The notes beneath the pieces were generated by a model. It saw only the letters and a program-made list of their open reading frames with translations. It had not been told where the DNA came from and ran no database searches. Source: Leucobacter sp. OLIS6 (GTDB lineage Bacteria; Actinomycetota; Actinomycetes; Actinomycetales; Microbacteriaceae). Taken from it: a stretch of DNA of 64,000 nucleotides. This document shows positions 37,006 to 46,430 of the stretch, in pieces. A program made the position numbers and the translations under genes. The first letter of the stretch is position 1. Every line of letters starts with the position of its first letter. The stretch is from assembly GCF_002752355.1 (NCBI RefSeq), contig NZ_MRAV01000014.1, forward strand, positions 620,001-684,000, in the 5' to 3' direction.

Positions 37006-37458
37006 ATGCCCGAGACGACCAGCGGAGCGAGCTTCGAGCAGATCCCGACCGGCACCGACGAGGGGCTCGCCTACATCGAGCAGCACGGCCTCGGAGTGCT
37101 CGCGCAGCGCATGGGCGTGCGCATGACCGAGTTCTCGCGCGAGCGGGCTGTCGCCACCATGCCGGTCGAGGGCAACACGCAGCCGTTCGGCATCATGCAC
37201 GGGGGCGCCTACGTGGTGCTCGGCGAGACGCTCGGCTCGATGCACGCCAACTTCGTAGCGGCCGAGGGCACCGTGGCCGTCGGCGTCGACATCAACGCGA
37301 CCCACACCGGATCCGCCGCCGAGGGCCTCGTGACGGGGGTCTGCACGCCGATCCACCTGGGGCGCAGCATGTCGGTGCACGAGATCGTCATCACCGACGA
37401 GCGCGGTCGCCGCTGCTCGACGGTGCGCATCACGAACTTCACCAAGCAGCTGCGCTGA
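37006..37458 (+). CDS. PaaI/hotdog-fold thioesterase
   Basis: Predicted acyl-CoA thioesterase, 150 residues, with the hotdog signature FGIMHGGAYVVLGETLGSMHA (Asn/Asp position and HGG motif) and VGVDINATHTGSA. Often named YbgC/PaaI or MenI-like; DHNA-CoA thioesterase for menaquinone is possible. AGAGGA precedes ATG 37006. Divergent from polA. Confidence 0.88.
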   Translation: MPETTSGASFEQIPTGTDEGLAYIEQHGLGVLAQRMGVRMTEFSRERAVATMPVEGNTQPFGIMHGGAYVVLGETLGSMHANFVAAEGTVAVGVDINATHTGSAAEGLVTGVCTPIHLGRSMSVHEIVITDERGRRCSTVRITNFTKQLR

Positions 37459-37477
37459 GCCAGGCACCGGCGGACGC

Positions 37478-37528
37478 GCTGAAACGAGGAACGCCCCGGC
37501 CGTCGGCCGGGGCGTTCCTCGTTTCAGC
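37478..37528. terminator. Terminator between thioesterase gene and pdtaR
   Basis: A perfect 24-bp inverted repeat with a three-base loop (GTC) between converging genes, including TGAAACGAGGAACGCCCC. No T-run; the stem itself is very stable. Confidence 0.85.
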
Positions 37529-37534
37529 GATCGC

Positions 37535-38140
37535 TCAGTCCTTCTTGGGCCCGAGCTGATCGATGATGGTCTTCGCGACGTCCTGCATGGTGAGGCGGCG
37601 ATCCATCGAGGCCTTCTGGATCCACCGGAACGCCTCGGGCTCGCTGAGGCCCATCTTGTCGTTGAGGATGCCCTTGGCGCGGTCGACGAGCTTGCGGGTC
37701 TCGAAGCGCTCGGCCAGGTCGGCGACCTCGGACTCGAGAGTCACGATCTGCTGGAAGCGCGACAGCGCGATCTCGATGGCCGGGATGAGGTCGGCCGGGG
37801 TGAAGGGCTTCACGACGTAGGCCAGGGCGCCGGCCTCGCTCGCCCGCTCCACGAGCTCGCGCTGGCTGAACGCGGTCAGCAGCACGACGGGGGCGATGTG
37901 GTCCTTGTTGATGCGCTCGGCCGCGGAGATCCCGTCGAGCTTCGGCATCTTCACGTCCATGACCACGAGGTCGGGGCGCAGCTCCTCGACGAGGCGGACC
38001 GCCTCCTCGCCGTCGCCGGCCTCGCCGACGACGTCGTATCCGTTGTCTCGCAGCGTCTCGACGATGTCGAGACGGATCAGGGATTCGTCTTCGGCGACGA
38101 CGACGCGTCGCGCGGTGCTCGTGCTGCTCTGGTCATTCAC
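37535..38140 (-). CDS. pdtaR: ANTAR-domain response regulator (PdtaR-like)
   Basis: A 201-residue two-domain regulator. Receiver domain 1-125 (VVAEDESLIRLD, phospho-Asp in DLVVMDVKMP, Lys in YVVKPF) and C-terminal ANTAR domain (about 140-195; VDRAKGILNDKMGLSEPEAFRWIQ) that binds twin hairpins in nascent RNA to prevent termination. Start GTG 38140 lies six bases after TAGGCT (38147-38152), predicting a leaderless mRNA. Its histidine kinase is not in the window. Confidence 0.93.
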   Translation of the reverse strand: MNDQSSTSTARRVVVAEDESLIRLDIVETLRDNGYDVVGEAGDGEEAVRLVEELRPDLVVMDVKMPKLDGISAAERINKDHIAPVVLLTAFSQRELVERASEAGALAYVVKPFTPADLIPAIEIALSRFQQIVTLESEVADLAERFETRKLVDRAKGILNDKMGLSEPEAFRWIQKASMDRRLTMQDVAKTIIDQLGPKKD

Positions 38141-38222
38141 ACCACCAGCCTACGGTATTCTGAACCACGCTGCCTGCGGGAACCCGACGCGAGTCGGACT
38201 CCGCCCCGGGCACGCGGCACCA

Positions 38223-38304
38223 GCCGGATTGGTGGAATTGGCAGACACGGCGCACTCAAAATGCGCTGCCGAAAGGTGTGGGGGTTCGAGTCCCCCATCC
38301 GGCA
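38223..38304 (+). tRNA. tRNA-Leu (anticodon CAA)
   Basis: Class II tRNA with acceptor GCCGGAT/ATCCGGC, anticodon stem GCGCA/TGCGC around loop CTCAAAA (anticodon CAA), a long variable arm and T-arm GGGGGTTCGAGTCCCCC. CCA is not encoded. It reads rare TTG codons. It points toward the TPR gene's 3' end. Confidence 0.96.
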
Positions 38305-38308
38305 CTTC

Positions 38309-39658
38309 TCAGCGGACGGGCGTTCCGCCCTCCGCGCTGCCGGAGGCGTCGCCCGCGACGTGTCCCGCGGGGCGCGGATCCTCGCCCCCGAACGCCGCGA
38401 CGCGATCCCACAGCCAATCGGCGATGCTCGGGGCCGCCTGCCGATCGGGCGCGCCGTCGCGCCGCTGCAGGAGCCGGCCGCCCGGCCCCTCGATCAGGTA
38501 GCCGCCCGCGTCGTCGGTGAGGATCAGCGTGAAGTACTCGTCCTCGGTGCTCCACTGCGGCCAGTCCTCCGGCGATCGTTCGATCCGCTCCTCCATGTCG
38601 GCGACCTCTGCCGAGGTCATGAGGCGGAATCCGCCCGCGATCCCCCAGGCGTCTCCGCTGCCCGGGCGCTGCCCGTCGTGCCAGGCGAGGATCCTCCCCT
38701 CGCCGCGGCTCTCACTCGCGGCCTCGCCATCGAGGGGATCCCGCATCGACTCGGCGAGTTCCGCAGGCATGACCCCGTCGAGAGCGGCGAGCGCTTCCTC
38801 GATCCCGGTACCGAACATCTGGTCGCGCAGGATCCGCCAGGCGATCTCGCCCATGCCGGAGGCCCGCAGCACCTCCATGGTCGCGTCCCCCCGCTCCACG
38901 GGGTTCAGGAACGCGCGGGCGACCGTGAGCCCGCCCTGAGCGATCTCGTCGGTCGGATCCTCGCTCAGCACGCCGCGCAGCAATTGCTCGGCCTCGGCCG
39001 GCCGGTAGTCGTAGAGGTAGGCGTACGCCAGCGTCGTGGCGAGCAACGGCTCCCCGGGATCCGCGGCCAGGGCCTCCTGCGCCGCGGGCAGGAACCGCGA
39101 CGGATGCGCGCCCGTGCCGAGCAGCCGGGTCGCCCGCTGGCCGAGCGCATCGGCGTAGCGTTCCGGATCCTGCCGTGCCGCCATCTCGACCGCTTCGTCG
39201 ATCCGGTCCCATCCGCCGGCGGGATCCCCTGTGAAGACCAGGGCGCTGCCGAGATCCATGACGTCGAGCCATCCGGGTTCGGGGTCCTCGCGCAGGGCGA
39301 GCTCGGCGAGTCGGCGCGCCTCCGCGAACCGCCGGTCCGAGAATTCGAGATCGCGCAGCTTCTTGACCGCGTTCACGTACTGCCGGTCCCGTCGCGCGAC
39401 GAGACCCTGCAGCAGCTCCCGGGCCGCCTCGATATCGCCGCACGCCTCGCGGTGCAGGGCGAGGAGGATGATCATGCCGGTGAACTGCGGCTCCCGCTCG
39501 AGCACGCTCCGGGCGAGCTCGGCGATGCGCGGGTGCTCGGGACGCACGTCGTAGAGCTCCCAGGCGAGGTCGCGGTCGTGCTCGATCGACGCGCGCAGTG
39601 CGTCGTCCGGATCGTGCACCGGGGAGCCGCCCTGCCCGCCCGGGTTCCACCGGATCAT
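38309..39658 (-). CDS. TPR-repeat protein paired with AAA+ ATPase
   Basis: A 449-residue cytoplasmic protein. Several degenerate TPR-like helical pairs are visible between residues about 35 and 260 (for example FTGMIILLALHREACGDIEAARELL, PAGGWDRIDEAVEMA, PAEAEQLLRGVL). The C-terminal 170 residues (FRLMTSAEVADMEERIER, EYFTLILTDDAGGYLIEG) form a separate unknown domain. ATG 39658 overlaps the AAA+ gene's stop (ATGA), so both are made together. Function unknown; an adaptor for the ATPase is the simplest idea. Confidence 0.75.
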   Translation of the reverse strand: MIRWNPGGQGGSPVHDPDDALRASIEHDRDLAWELYDVRPEHPRIAELARSVLEREPQFTGMIILLALHREACGDIEAARELLQGLVARRDRQYVNAVKKLRDLEFSDRRFAEARRLAELALREDPEPGWLDVMDLGSALVFTGDPAGGWDRIDEAVEMAARQDPERYADALGQRATRLLGTGAHPSRFLPAAQEALAADPGEPLLATTLAYAYLYDYRPAEAEQLLRGVLSEDPTDEIAQGGLTVARAFLNPVERGDATMEVLRASGMGEIAWRILRDQMFGTGIEEALAALDGVMPAELAESMRDPLDGEAASESRGEGRILAWHDGQRPGSGDAWGIAGGFRLMTSAEVADMEERIERSPEDWPQWSTEDEYFTLILTDDAGGYLIEGPGGRLLQRRDGAPDRQAAPSIADWLWDRVAAFGGEDPRPAGHVAGDASGSAEGGTPVR

Positions 39659-40938
39659 CGCCGCCCCCGCTTGACGCGGTAGGCGCGCAGCTGCTCGAAG
39701 GTGCCGTCGTCCGTGCCGTAGTCGAGCACCGGGGCGATCTGCTCGAACCAGGCCCCCGTCGACGGCGTGACCGCGGCAGCGGCGGACAGCAGGACCCGCG
39801 TGGTCACCGGCACGATCGCCCCTGCACTCATGGACGCCGCCATGGACTGCTGCAGGCCGACCCGCGCCACCTGGGCGATGTCGGCGCCCGAGAAGCCCTC
39901 GGTCGCCGCGGCGACCGCGATCGCGTCGACCCCGTCGGCGGGCTTCCCGCGCAGCTCCCCCTGCAGGATCGCCGCGCGTGCCACCGCGTCCGGCGGGAGC
40001 ACCACCACCGTCTTGTCGATGCGCCCGGGTCGCCGCAGCGCGGGGTCGATGTCCCACGGCCGGTTGGTGGCGGCCAGGAAGTACACGCCGTCGTTGTCGC
40101 TGGCGACGCCGTCGAGCTCCTCGAGCAGCTGGGTGACGATCATCCGCATCGAGTGCGCTCCGCCTCCCCCGGAGGCGCGCCGGCCGCCGAGCGCGTCGAA
40201 CTCGTCGAAGAAGATCACGCACGGTGCCGCCGCGCGCGCGTCCTCGAAGACGCTCTGGATCGCCTTCTCGCTGTCGCCGATCCACTTGCTCAGCAGGTCG
40301 GCGAGCGTCACGTGGATGAAGGACGCGCCGAGATCTCCCGCGATCGCCTTCGCGATGAATGTCTTACCGCACCCGGGCGGGCCGTACATGAGCAGGGATC
40401 CTCCCGGCCGCTGGCCGAAGGCGGCCGCGAGCTCGGGGTTGCGCAGCGGCGCGAGGAAGGTCGCGTCGAGGTGCTGCTTCACCTCGGCGAGACCGGCCAC
40501 ATCGGCGAGGGTCACGCTCGGGCGCTCCGCATCCCAGAGCCCGGCCGAGGCGCGGGGACCACCGATCGCGGAATCCTCGTTCGTCGGCACGGGGACGGGC
40601 ATCGGAGCCGGGGACGGCGCCGGCGGCGCGACCGGAGCCGGAGGCTCGTGCGGCACGGCGGAGGACTCCGGGACGGCGCCCGCGGAGGCATCGGGAGTCC
40701 CCGATGCCTCAGGCCCCAACCCACCTCCGGAGCGCAGCCGCGCGGCCATGATCCGAGCCCGCATGAGCCGCGACCGCGCCGGATCACCGCCCGAGGCATC
40801 GAACACGGCGAGCTCGTGGGCGGCGCGATCCGGCTCCCGTTGCAGGAGCAGCGTGATGAAGTCCTCCCGCAGCGCGAGATTCTGGGGGTCGGCCTCGACC
40901 TCCTGCGCGATCACCTGGAGGAAGTCGTCCTCGTCCAT
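39655..40938 (-). CDS. Classical AAA+ ATPase with N-terminal helical domain
   Basis: A 427-residue ATPase. Residues 1-75 are helical and TPR-like (LREDFITLLLQREPDRAAHELAV), then a Pro/Ala linker (about 85-135), then one AAA module: Walker A YGPPGCGKTF, pore-loop-like KWIGDSEKA, Walker B VIFFDEFDAL, sensor 1/arginine-finger region ATNRPWDIDPALRRPGRID. The W-I-G-x-S-E-K motif and C-terminal extension recall katanin/Vps4/Cdc48-type unfoldases more than FtsH (no protease domain). AAGGAG precedes ATG 40938; the open frame upstream to 41004 lacks that. Role unknown. Confidence 0.85.
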   Translation of the reverse strand: MDEDDFLQVIAQEVEADPQNLALREDFITLLLQREPDRAAHELAVFDASGGDPARSRLMRARIMAARLRSGGGLGPEASGTPDASAGAVPESSAVPHEPPAPVAPPAPSPAPMPVPVPTNEDSAIGGPRASAGLWDAERPSVTLADVAGLAEVKQHLDATFLAPLRNPELAAAFGQRPGGSLLMYGPPGCGKTFIAKAIAGDLGASFIHVTLADLLSKWIGDSEKAIQSVFEDARAAAPCVIFFDEFDALGGRRASGGGGAHSMRMIVTQLLEELDGVASDNDGVYFLAATNRPWDIDPALRRPGRIDKTVVVLPPDAVARAAILQGELRGKPADGVDAIAVAAATEGFSGADIAQVARVGLQQSMAASMSAGAIVPVTTRVLLSAAAAVTPSTGAWFEQIAPVLDYGTDDGTFEQLRAYRVKRGRR

Positions 40939-40985
40939 GCGGTCTCCTTCGCCTCGTTGCGCCCAGTCTGCCAGACCGTGAACGA

Positions 40986-41022
40986 CGAACGCCCCGCGAA
41001 CCATCGGTTCGCGGGGCGTTCG
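40986..41022 (-). terminator. Terminator of pyk
   Basis: A perfect stem of at least 16 bp (GAACGCCCCGCGAACC and complement) with a three-base loop (ATC), downstream of pyk and upstream of the AAA+ gene. It shares GAACGCCCC with the terminator at 37478. Confidence 0.85.
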
Positions 41023-41037
41023 TTCGGGCCCGTGGGC

Positions 41038-42498
41038 TCAGGCGTCGTCGAGGTGCTTACGCGGCCCGGCTTCGGGCAGCAGGCCCACCGTCTCGCCCAT
41101 GCGGTGCACCCGGAGCGTGTTCGTGCTTCCGATCACCCCGGGAGGGGATCCGGCGATGACGAGCACCTTATCGCCGACCTCGACGCGTCCGGTGCCGAGC
41201 AGCACCTCGTCGACCTGCGCGAACATCTCGTCCGTCGAGCCGACGCGCGGCACGTCATAGCTGTCCGCGCCCCAGGTGAGCTCCATGCGGCGGCGGATCG
41301 CCGGGCTCGGAGTGAAACCGAGGATCGGGATCGGCTTGCGCAGCCGCGACATGCGGCGCACGGTGTCGCCGGACTCGGTGAAGACGCAGATGAACTTGGC
41401 GCCGATGAAGTCGGCGACCTCGGCCGCGGCGAGGGTCAGCGCACCGCCCTGCGTACGGGGCTTGGTGCCCAGCGGGTCGATCCGGTCGAGCGCGTGGTCC
41501 TCGGTGGCCTCGATGATGCGGGCCATGGTCGCGACCGCTTCGCGCGGGTATGCGCCCACGCTGGTCTCACCCGACAGCATGACCGCGTCGGCGCCGTCGA
41601 GGATCGCGTTCGCGCAGTCCGAAGCTTCGGCGCGGGTAGGGCGCGGGTTCTCGATCATCGACTCGAACACCTGCGTGGCGACGATCACGGGCTTCGCGTT
41701 CCGACGGGCGAGGGCGATCGCATCGGTCTGCACCAGCGGGACCTGCTCGAGCGGGATCTCAACCCCCAGGTCGCCTCGGGCGACCATGATGCCGTCGAAG
41801 GCCGCGACGATCTCCTCCAGGTTCTCGACCGCCTGCGGCTTCTCGATCTTCGCGACGACCGGAAGGCGGATGCCCTCCTCGTCCATGATCTCGTGCACGC
41901 GGACGATGTCGGCCGCGTCGCGCACGAAGGACAGGGCGATGTAATCGACCCCGAGCTTGAGCGACCAGCGCAGATCGTCCTCGTCCTTCTCGGACAGCGC
42001 CGGCACGTTGACGGCCACGCCGGGAAGGTTGATGCCCTTGTTGTTCGAGACCGCTCCGGGGATCTCGACGACCGTGTAGACCGTGTCCTCCGTGACGCGC
42101 ACGGCGCGCAGGCCGACCTTGCCGTCGTCGACGAGCAGCGGATCCCCCGGCTTGACGTCGCCGGGCAGGCCCTTGTGGGTGGTACCGCAGATGGTGCGGT
42201 CACCCACGATGTCGCGCGTGGTGATGGCGAACTCGTCGCCCTCGGCGAGATCGTAGGGCCCGTCCTCGAAGGTCGCGAGACGGATCTTCGGCCCCTGCAG
42301 GTCGGCGAGCACCGCGATCGGGCGACCGACCTCGGCCTCGGCACGGCGGATGTTGCGGTACACGCCCTCGTGCACGTTGTGCGTGCCGTGCGACATGTTG
42401 AGCCGGGCGACGTTCACTCCGGCCCGGATCAGCGACAGCGTGTGGTCGTAACTCGATACCGCCGGCCCCCACGTGGCGACGATCTTGGCATGGCGCAT
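41038..42498 (-). CDS. pyk: Pyruvate kinase
   Basis: Converts PEP and ADP to pyruvate and ATP; 486 residues. Motifs: KIVATWGPA (usually with L in place of W), ARLNMSHG, catalytic KIEKPQAVENL, and MVARGDLGVEIP. The C-terminal regulatory domain is complete. GAGGAG precedes ATG 42498. It recycles the PEP/pyruvate pool used by the PTS genes at the other end of the window. Confidence 0.97.
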   Translation of the reverse strand: MRHAKIVATWGPAVSSYDHTLSLIRAGVNVARLNMSHGTHNVHEGVYRNIRRAEAEVGRPIAVLADLQGPKIRLATFEDGPYDLAEGDEFAITTRDIVGDRTICGTTHKGLPGDVKPGDPLLVDDGKVGLRAVRVTEDTVYTVVEIPGAVSNNKGINLPGVAVNVPALSEKDEDDLRWSLKLGVDYIALSFVRDAADIVRVHEIMDEEGIRLPVVAKIEKPQAVENLEEIVAAFDGIMVARGDLGVEIPLEQVPLVQTDAIALARRNAKPVIVATQVFESMIENPRPTRAEASDCANAILDGADAVMLSGETSVGAYPREAVATMARIIEATEDHALDRIDPLGTKPRTQGGALTLAAAEVADFIGAKFICVFTESGDTVRRMSRLRKPIPILGFTPSPAIRRRMELTWGADSYDVPRVGSTDEMFAQVDEVLLGTGRVEVGDKVLVIAGSPPGVIGSTNTLRVHRMGETVGLLPEAGPRKHLDDA

Positions 42499-42544
42499 GC
42501 GTGCTCCTCTGTATTCGTGGGTGGTCCGCCCGCGCTGCCCCGCG

Positions 42545-43489
42545 TCAGACGGTGTCGCTCGACGCCGCGGCGGGCTGCCGCTTGCGGTCGAGAACGTGAT
42601 AGAACGCCTCGGGATCGCTCGTGAGCTCGTCGATCGAGTCCTGCGGGTTGCGACGCCCGGGCAGGTAGACGGACGACTCGATGCCGACGTGGCGCTTACG
42701 CTGCACGAGGATGATCACGATGCCGATGACGACCGCGACGAGCGCCGCGAAGACGTTGGTGCGCAGGCCGAGGATCACGAGGCTCGGATCGACGCGGATC
42801 GACTCGACGAAGGCGCGCCCGATGCCGTACCAGATGAGGTAGCAGCCGAAGAACATGCCCCAGCGCGGCTTCCACCTGCGCTCGATGAGCAGCAGCACGC
42901 CGATGCCGACCAGGTTCCAGACGATCTCGTACAGGAAGGTCGGGTGGAACAGCGTGCCCTCGGGCAGGCCGATGGGGAACGCCGGGTTGCTCGACTCGAT
43001 CTGCAGACCCCACGGAAGCGTGGTCGGCCCGCCGAAGAGCTCGTGGTTGAACCAGTTGCCGAGGCGGCCGGCCGCCTGCGCGAGCAGCAGACCGGGAACG
43101 AGTGCGTCGGCGAAGGACCAGAAGCGGATCCCGGTGAGGCGCGAGGCGATGAGCACGCCGATGCCGCCGCCGATCAGGGCGCCGAAGATCGCGATGCCGC
43201 CGTTCCAGAACGCGAAGACGTCGAGGAAGTTCTTACCGGGACCGAAGTAGTCGCCCCAGTGCGTGAGCACGTGATACGCGCGGGCGCCGACGATGCCGAG
43301 CACGACCGACCACACGAGGAAGTCGATGACCGCGCCGCGCTCGCCCCCGCGACGGCCGAGACGGCGCGCGGTCCAGATGCCCGCGAGCACGATGCCCACG
43401 AGGATGCACAGTGCGTAGAAGCGGATCTGCAGCGACCAGATCTGCACGAACTGCAGGTCGGGGCTCGGGATGCTCAGCGGGTGAATCAT
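42545..43489 (-). CDS. lgt: Prolipoprotein diacylglyceryl transferase
   Basis: Membrane enzyme that attaches diacylglycerol to the lipobox cysteine of lipoproteins. In 314 residues with seven helices: the conserved FWNGGIAIFGALIGGGIG and the signature GRLGNWFNHELFGG. A hydrophilic tail of about 50 residues follows. RBS AGAGGAG precedes the start at 43489. Fits the actinobacterial trpA-lgt order; separated from trpA by a palindrome. Confidence 0.96.
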   Translation of the reverse strand: MIHPLSIPSPDLQFVQIWSLQIRFYALCILVGIVLAGIWTARRLGRRGGERGAVIDFLVWSVVLGIVGARAYHVLTHWGDYFGPGKNFLDVFAFWNGGIAIFGALIGGGIGVLIASRLTGIRFWSFADALVPGLLLAQAAGRLGNWFNHELFGGPTTLPWGLQIESSNPAFPIGLPEGTLFHPTFLYEIVWNLVGIGVLLLIERRWKPRWGMFFGCYLIWYGIGRAFVESIRVDPSLVILGLRTNVFAALVAVVIGIVIILVQRKRHVGIESSVYLPGRRNPQDSIDELTSDPEAFYHVLDRKRQPAAASSDTV

Positions 43490-43595
43490 TCACTCCTCTT
43501 TCACGGAACTGGAGCGGAGCCTCGCCCCGCCTGTCGCGCCCGGGCCCGACGGGCCCGGTCGCATTCGAATTTCATCCTAGTCGGCGTCGCGGACG

Positions 43596-43611
43596 CCGGG
43601 TGCGCACCCGG
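43596..43611 (-). terminator. Palindrome after trpA
   Basis: Perfect 16-bp palindrome CCGGGTGCGCACCCGG between trpA and lgt; a weak terminator or mRNA stabiliser. Confidence 0.4.
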
Positions 43612-43620
43612 ACGGTGCGC

Positions 43621-44418
43621 TCAGCTTCGCGCGGTGCCCGCCGCGATGTCGCGGACCACCTCGGAGAGCCGGTCGACTCCCCCGTCGCGCAGCGCGCGGA
43701 CGAAGGCGGTGCCGACGATCGCACCGTCGGCGTAGTCGAGTGCCGCGGCGACCTGCTCGGCTGTGGAGATGCCGATGCCGACGCAGGCGAGGTCGGCGCC
43801 CTGGGCCCGCAGGCGGGCCGTGAGCTCGCGCGCCGCTGCATCGAGCTGGGCGCGCTCGCCCGTGATGCCCATGGTCGACACGGTGTAGACGAAGCCGGTG
43901 GTCGAGCGGGTGACGAGCGCGAGGCGCTCGTCGGTCGAACTGGGGGCCGCGAGGAACACGCGGTCGAGACCGAGGCGCTCGCTGATCCCGATCCACTCGG
44001 CCGCGGAGTCCGGCGTGATGTCGGGCGTGATGAGCCCGGCGCCGCCCGCCGCGAGCAGGTCCTCCGCGAAGCGCTCCACGCCGTACTGCACCACCGGGTT
44101 CCAGTAGGTCATCACGAGGATCGGCACGTCGACCGCCTCGCGCACCCGGCGGATCGCCTCGAAGACGTGCGCCACCCGGAATCCGTCGGCCAGCGCGGTC
44201 TGCGTCGCCTCCTGGATGATCGCGCCGTCCATCACCGGATCGGAGTAGGGCAGGCCGAGTTCCAGCACGTCCGCGCCGCTGCGGGCCATCGCGATCGCCG
44301 CGGCGACGCTCGTGTCGAGGTCGGGGAAGCCGACGGGAAGGTATCCGACGAGCGCGCCCCTGCGCTCCTGCTTCGCGGCGCGGATCGCCCGAGCCACCTG
44401 GGATTCGTGGGCGCTCAT
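43621..44418 (-). CDS. trpA: Tryptophan synthase alpha subunit
   Basis: Cleaves indole-3-glycerol phosphate to indole, which passes to TrpB. In 265 residues: catalytic Glu in [10 protein letters not shown], Asp in DPVMDG, and the phosphate-binding [13 protein letters not shown] 44418 overlaps the trpB stop (ATGA). Confidence 0.97.
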   Translation of the reverse strand: MSAHESQVARAIRAAKQERRGALVGYLPVGFPDLDTSVAAAIAMARSGADVLELGLPYSDPVMDGAIIQEATQTALADGFRVAHVFEAIRRVREAVDVPILVMTYWNPVVQYGVERFAEDLLAAGGAGLITPDITPDSAAEWIGISERLGLDRVFLAAPSSTDERLALVTRSTTGFVYTVSTMGITGERAQLDAAARELTARLRAQGADLACVGIGISTAEQVAAALDYADGAIVGTAFVRALRDGGVDRLSEVVRDIAAGTARS

Positions 44419-45638
44419 CCGTCCATCTCCGCATCGTTCTCGCCGAGCAGGCCGAAGTACCGGCCCGCCGTCGCCATGTCCTTGTCGCCGCGGCCCGAGA
44501 GGTTCACGGCGATGAGCCCGTCGGGGCCCAGCTCCTTGCCGATGCGGATCGCGCCCGCGAGCGCGTGCGCCGACTCGATCGCCGGGATGATCCCCTCGGT
44601 GCGGCTCAGCAGGCGCAGGGCCTGCATCGCCTCGTCGTCCGTGGCCGGGATGTAGTCGGCGCGTCCGATGTCGGCGAGCCATGCGTGCTCGGGTCCGACG
44701 CCCGGGTAGTCGAGGCCCGCCGAGATCGAGTGCGACTCGATGGTCTGGCCGTCCTCGTCCTGCAGCACGTAGGTGCGGGAGCCGTGCAGGATCCCGGGGC
44801 GACCGCGCTCGATCGAGGCCGCGTGCTGGTCGGTGTCGACACCGGCACCGGCCGCCTCGACCCCGTACAGCTTGACGTCGGGATCGTCGATGAAGGCGTC
44901 GAACATACCGATCGCGTTCGATCCGCCGCCGACGCAGGCCACGACGGCATCGGGCAGCCGCCCGGCCTTCTCGAGCAGCTGCGCCCGGGCCTCCTCGGAG
45001 ATGATCTTCTGGAAGTCGCGGACCATCGCGGGGAACGGGTGCGGGCCGGCCGCGGTGCCGAAGATGTAGTTGGTGCGGTCGACGCTCGCGACCCAGTCGC
45101 GGTAGGCCTCGTTGATCGCGTCTTTCAGCGTGCGCGACCCCGCGGTCACGGGGATCACCTCGGCGCCGAGGAGGCGCATGCGCGCCACGTTCAGCGCCTG
45201 GCGCTCGGTGTCGACCTCGCCCATGTAGACGGTGCACTCGAGCCCGAAGAGTGCGGCGGCGGTCGCCGTGGCGACGCCGTGCTGGCCCGCGCCGGTCTCG
45301 GCGATCACGCGCTGCTTGCCGAGGCGCTTGGTGAGGAGCGCCTGGCCGAGCACGTTGTTGATCTTGTGCGAACCGGTGTGATTCAGGTCTTCGCGCTTCA
45401 GGAAGATGCGCGCTCCCCCGGCATGCGCCGCGAAGCGGGGCACCTCCGTGATGGGGGACGGTCGGCCGGCGTAGTCGCGCAGCAGATCCGTGAGCTCGGC
45501 CTGGAAGGCCGGGTCGGCCTTCGCCTCGTCGTAGGCGAGGGTGAGCTCGTCGATCGCGGCGATGAGCGACTCCGGCATGAACCGGCCGCCGAACTCGCCG
45601 AAGAACGGACCGCTCTGCTCGCGCAACGGATTCGACAT
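44415..45638 (-). CDS. trpB: Tryptophan synthase beta subunit, operon copy
   Basis: PLP enzyme joining indole and serine. The 407 residues start with [17 protein letters not shown]; the PLP lysine is in [14 protein letters not shown] and the phosphate-binding loop is [17 protein letters not shown] precedes ATG 45638. It is tightly coupled to trpA, so it is the partner of the alpha subunit. It differs clearly from the second TrpB at 59098 (for example [15 protein letters not shown] here versus [15 protein letters not shown] there). Confidence 0.97.
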   Translation of the reverse strand: MSNPLREQSGPFFGEFGGRFMPESLIAAIDELTLAYDEAKADPAFQAELTDLLRDYAGRPSPITEVPRFAAHAGGARIFLKREDLNHTGSHKINNVLGQALLTKRLGKQRVIAETGAGQHGVATATAAALFGLECTVYMGEVDTERQALNVARMRLLGAEVIPVTAGSRTLKDAINEAYRDWVASVDRTNYIFGTAAGPHPFPAMVRDFQKIISEEARAQLLEKAGRLPDAVVACVGGGSNAIGMFDAFIDDPDVKLYGVEAAGAGVDTDQHAASIERGRPGILHGSRTYVLQDEDGQTIESHSISAGLDYPGVGPEHAWLADIGRADYIPATDDEAMQALRLLSRTEGIIPAIESAHALAGAIRIGKELGPDGLIAVNLSGRGDKDMATAGRYFGLLGENDAEMDG

Positions 45639-45658
45639 CTGTGCCTCCCGGCGGTGGG

Positions 45659-46429
45659 TCAGACGCTCAGGTAGCTGGCGAGCGTCGCGATGGGATCGTT
45701 GGTCACGAGGGCCTCGCCGACGAGCACGGCGTCGGCACCCGCCTCGCGGTAGCGCACCACGTCGGCGACGTCGAGCACCGCCGACTCGGCGACGCGGATG
45801 ACGCCCGCCGGGATCTGGTCGGCCACTCGGCCGAACAGATCGCGGTCGAGCTCGAAGGTGCTGAGGTTGCGGGCGTTGACCCCGACGAGCTGGGAGCCGA
45901 GGTCGACGGCGCGCGCCACCTCATCGGCGGTGTGCGCTTCGACCAGCGGGGTCATGCCGAGCTGCAGCGTGAACTCGTGCAGCCGTTCGAGCGTCCGCTG
46001 CGGCAGCGCCGCGACGATCAGCAGCACGAGGTCGGCGCCCGCGGCGCGGGCCTCGAGGATCTGGTACTCCTCGCCGATGAATTCCTTGCGCAGCACGGGG
46101 ATGCTGACGGCTTTGCGCACCGCCTCGAGGTCGTCGAGCGAGCCCTTGAACCGGCGCTGCTCGGTGAGCACGCTCACCACGCTGGCCCCGCCGGACTCGT
46201 ACTGGGCGGCGAGAGCCTGCGGCTCGGGGATGTCGGCGAGATCGCCGCGCGACGGGCTCGCGCGCTTGACCTCGGCGATCACGCGGATGTGGTCCGCGGG
46301 GGCAAGGGCCTCGAGCGCGTCGAGCGCTGCGGGACGCGCGAGCGCTTCGGACTCCACCTGGGCGGCGGGCCGGGTCTCGCGTCGGACTCGCGCGTCTTCC
46401 AGTGAGCCGGCGAGCAGTTGTTCTAACAC
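45659..46429 (-). CDS. trpC: Indole-3-glycerol phosphate synthase
   Basis: Closes the indole ring of carboxyphenylaminodeoxyribulose phosphate. The 256 residues show [26 protein letters not shown] and [13 protein letters not shown]. Start GTG 46429 lies one base after the stop of the small membrane protein, giving coupled translation. The second codon is TTA, a rare leucine codon in such GC-rich DNA. Confidence 0.96.
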   Translation of the reverse strand: MLEQLLAGSLEDARVRRETRPAAQVESEALARPAALDALEALAPADHIRVIAEVKRASPSRGDLADIPEPQALAAQYESGGASVVSVLTEQRRFKGSLDDLEAVRKAVSIPVLRKEFIGEEYQILEARAAGADLVLLIVAALPQRTLERLHEFTLQLGMTPLVEAHTADEVARAVDLGSQLVGVNARNLSTFELDRDLFGRVADQIPAGVIRVAESAVLDVADVVRYREAGADAVLVGEALVTNDPIATLASYLSV

Positions 46430-46430
46430 C

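Noticed and set aside
34162-37458. A 1098-codon open frame on the plus strand over polA
   Set aside because: It is antisense to the well-conserved polA with biased, Arg/Gly/Asp-rich composition; only its last 150 codons (from ATG 37006) are a real gene.
39598-42624. A 1008-codon plus-strand frame over the AAA+ gene and pyk
   Set aside because: Antisense to genes with complete conserved motifs; composition typical of GC-rich shadow frames.
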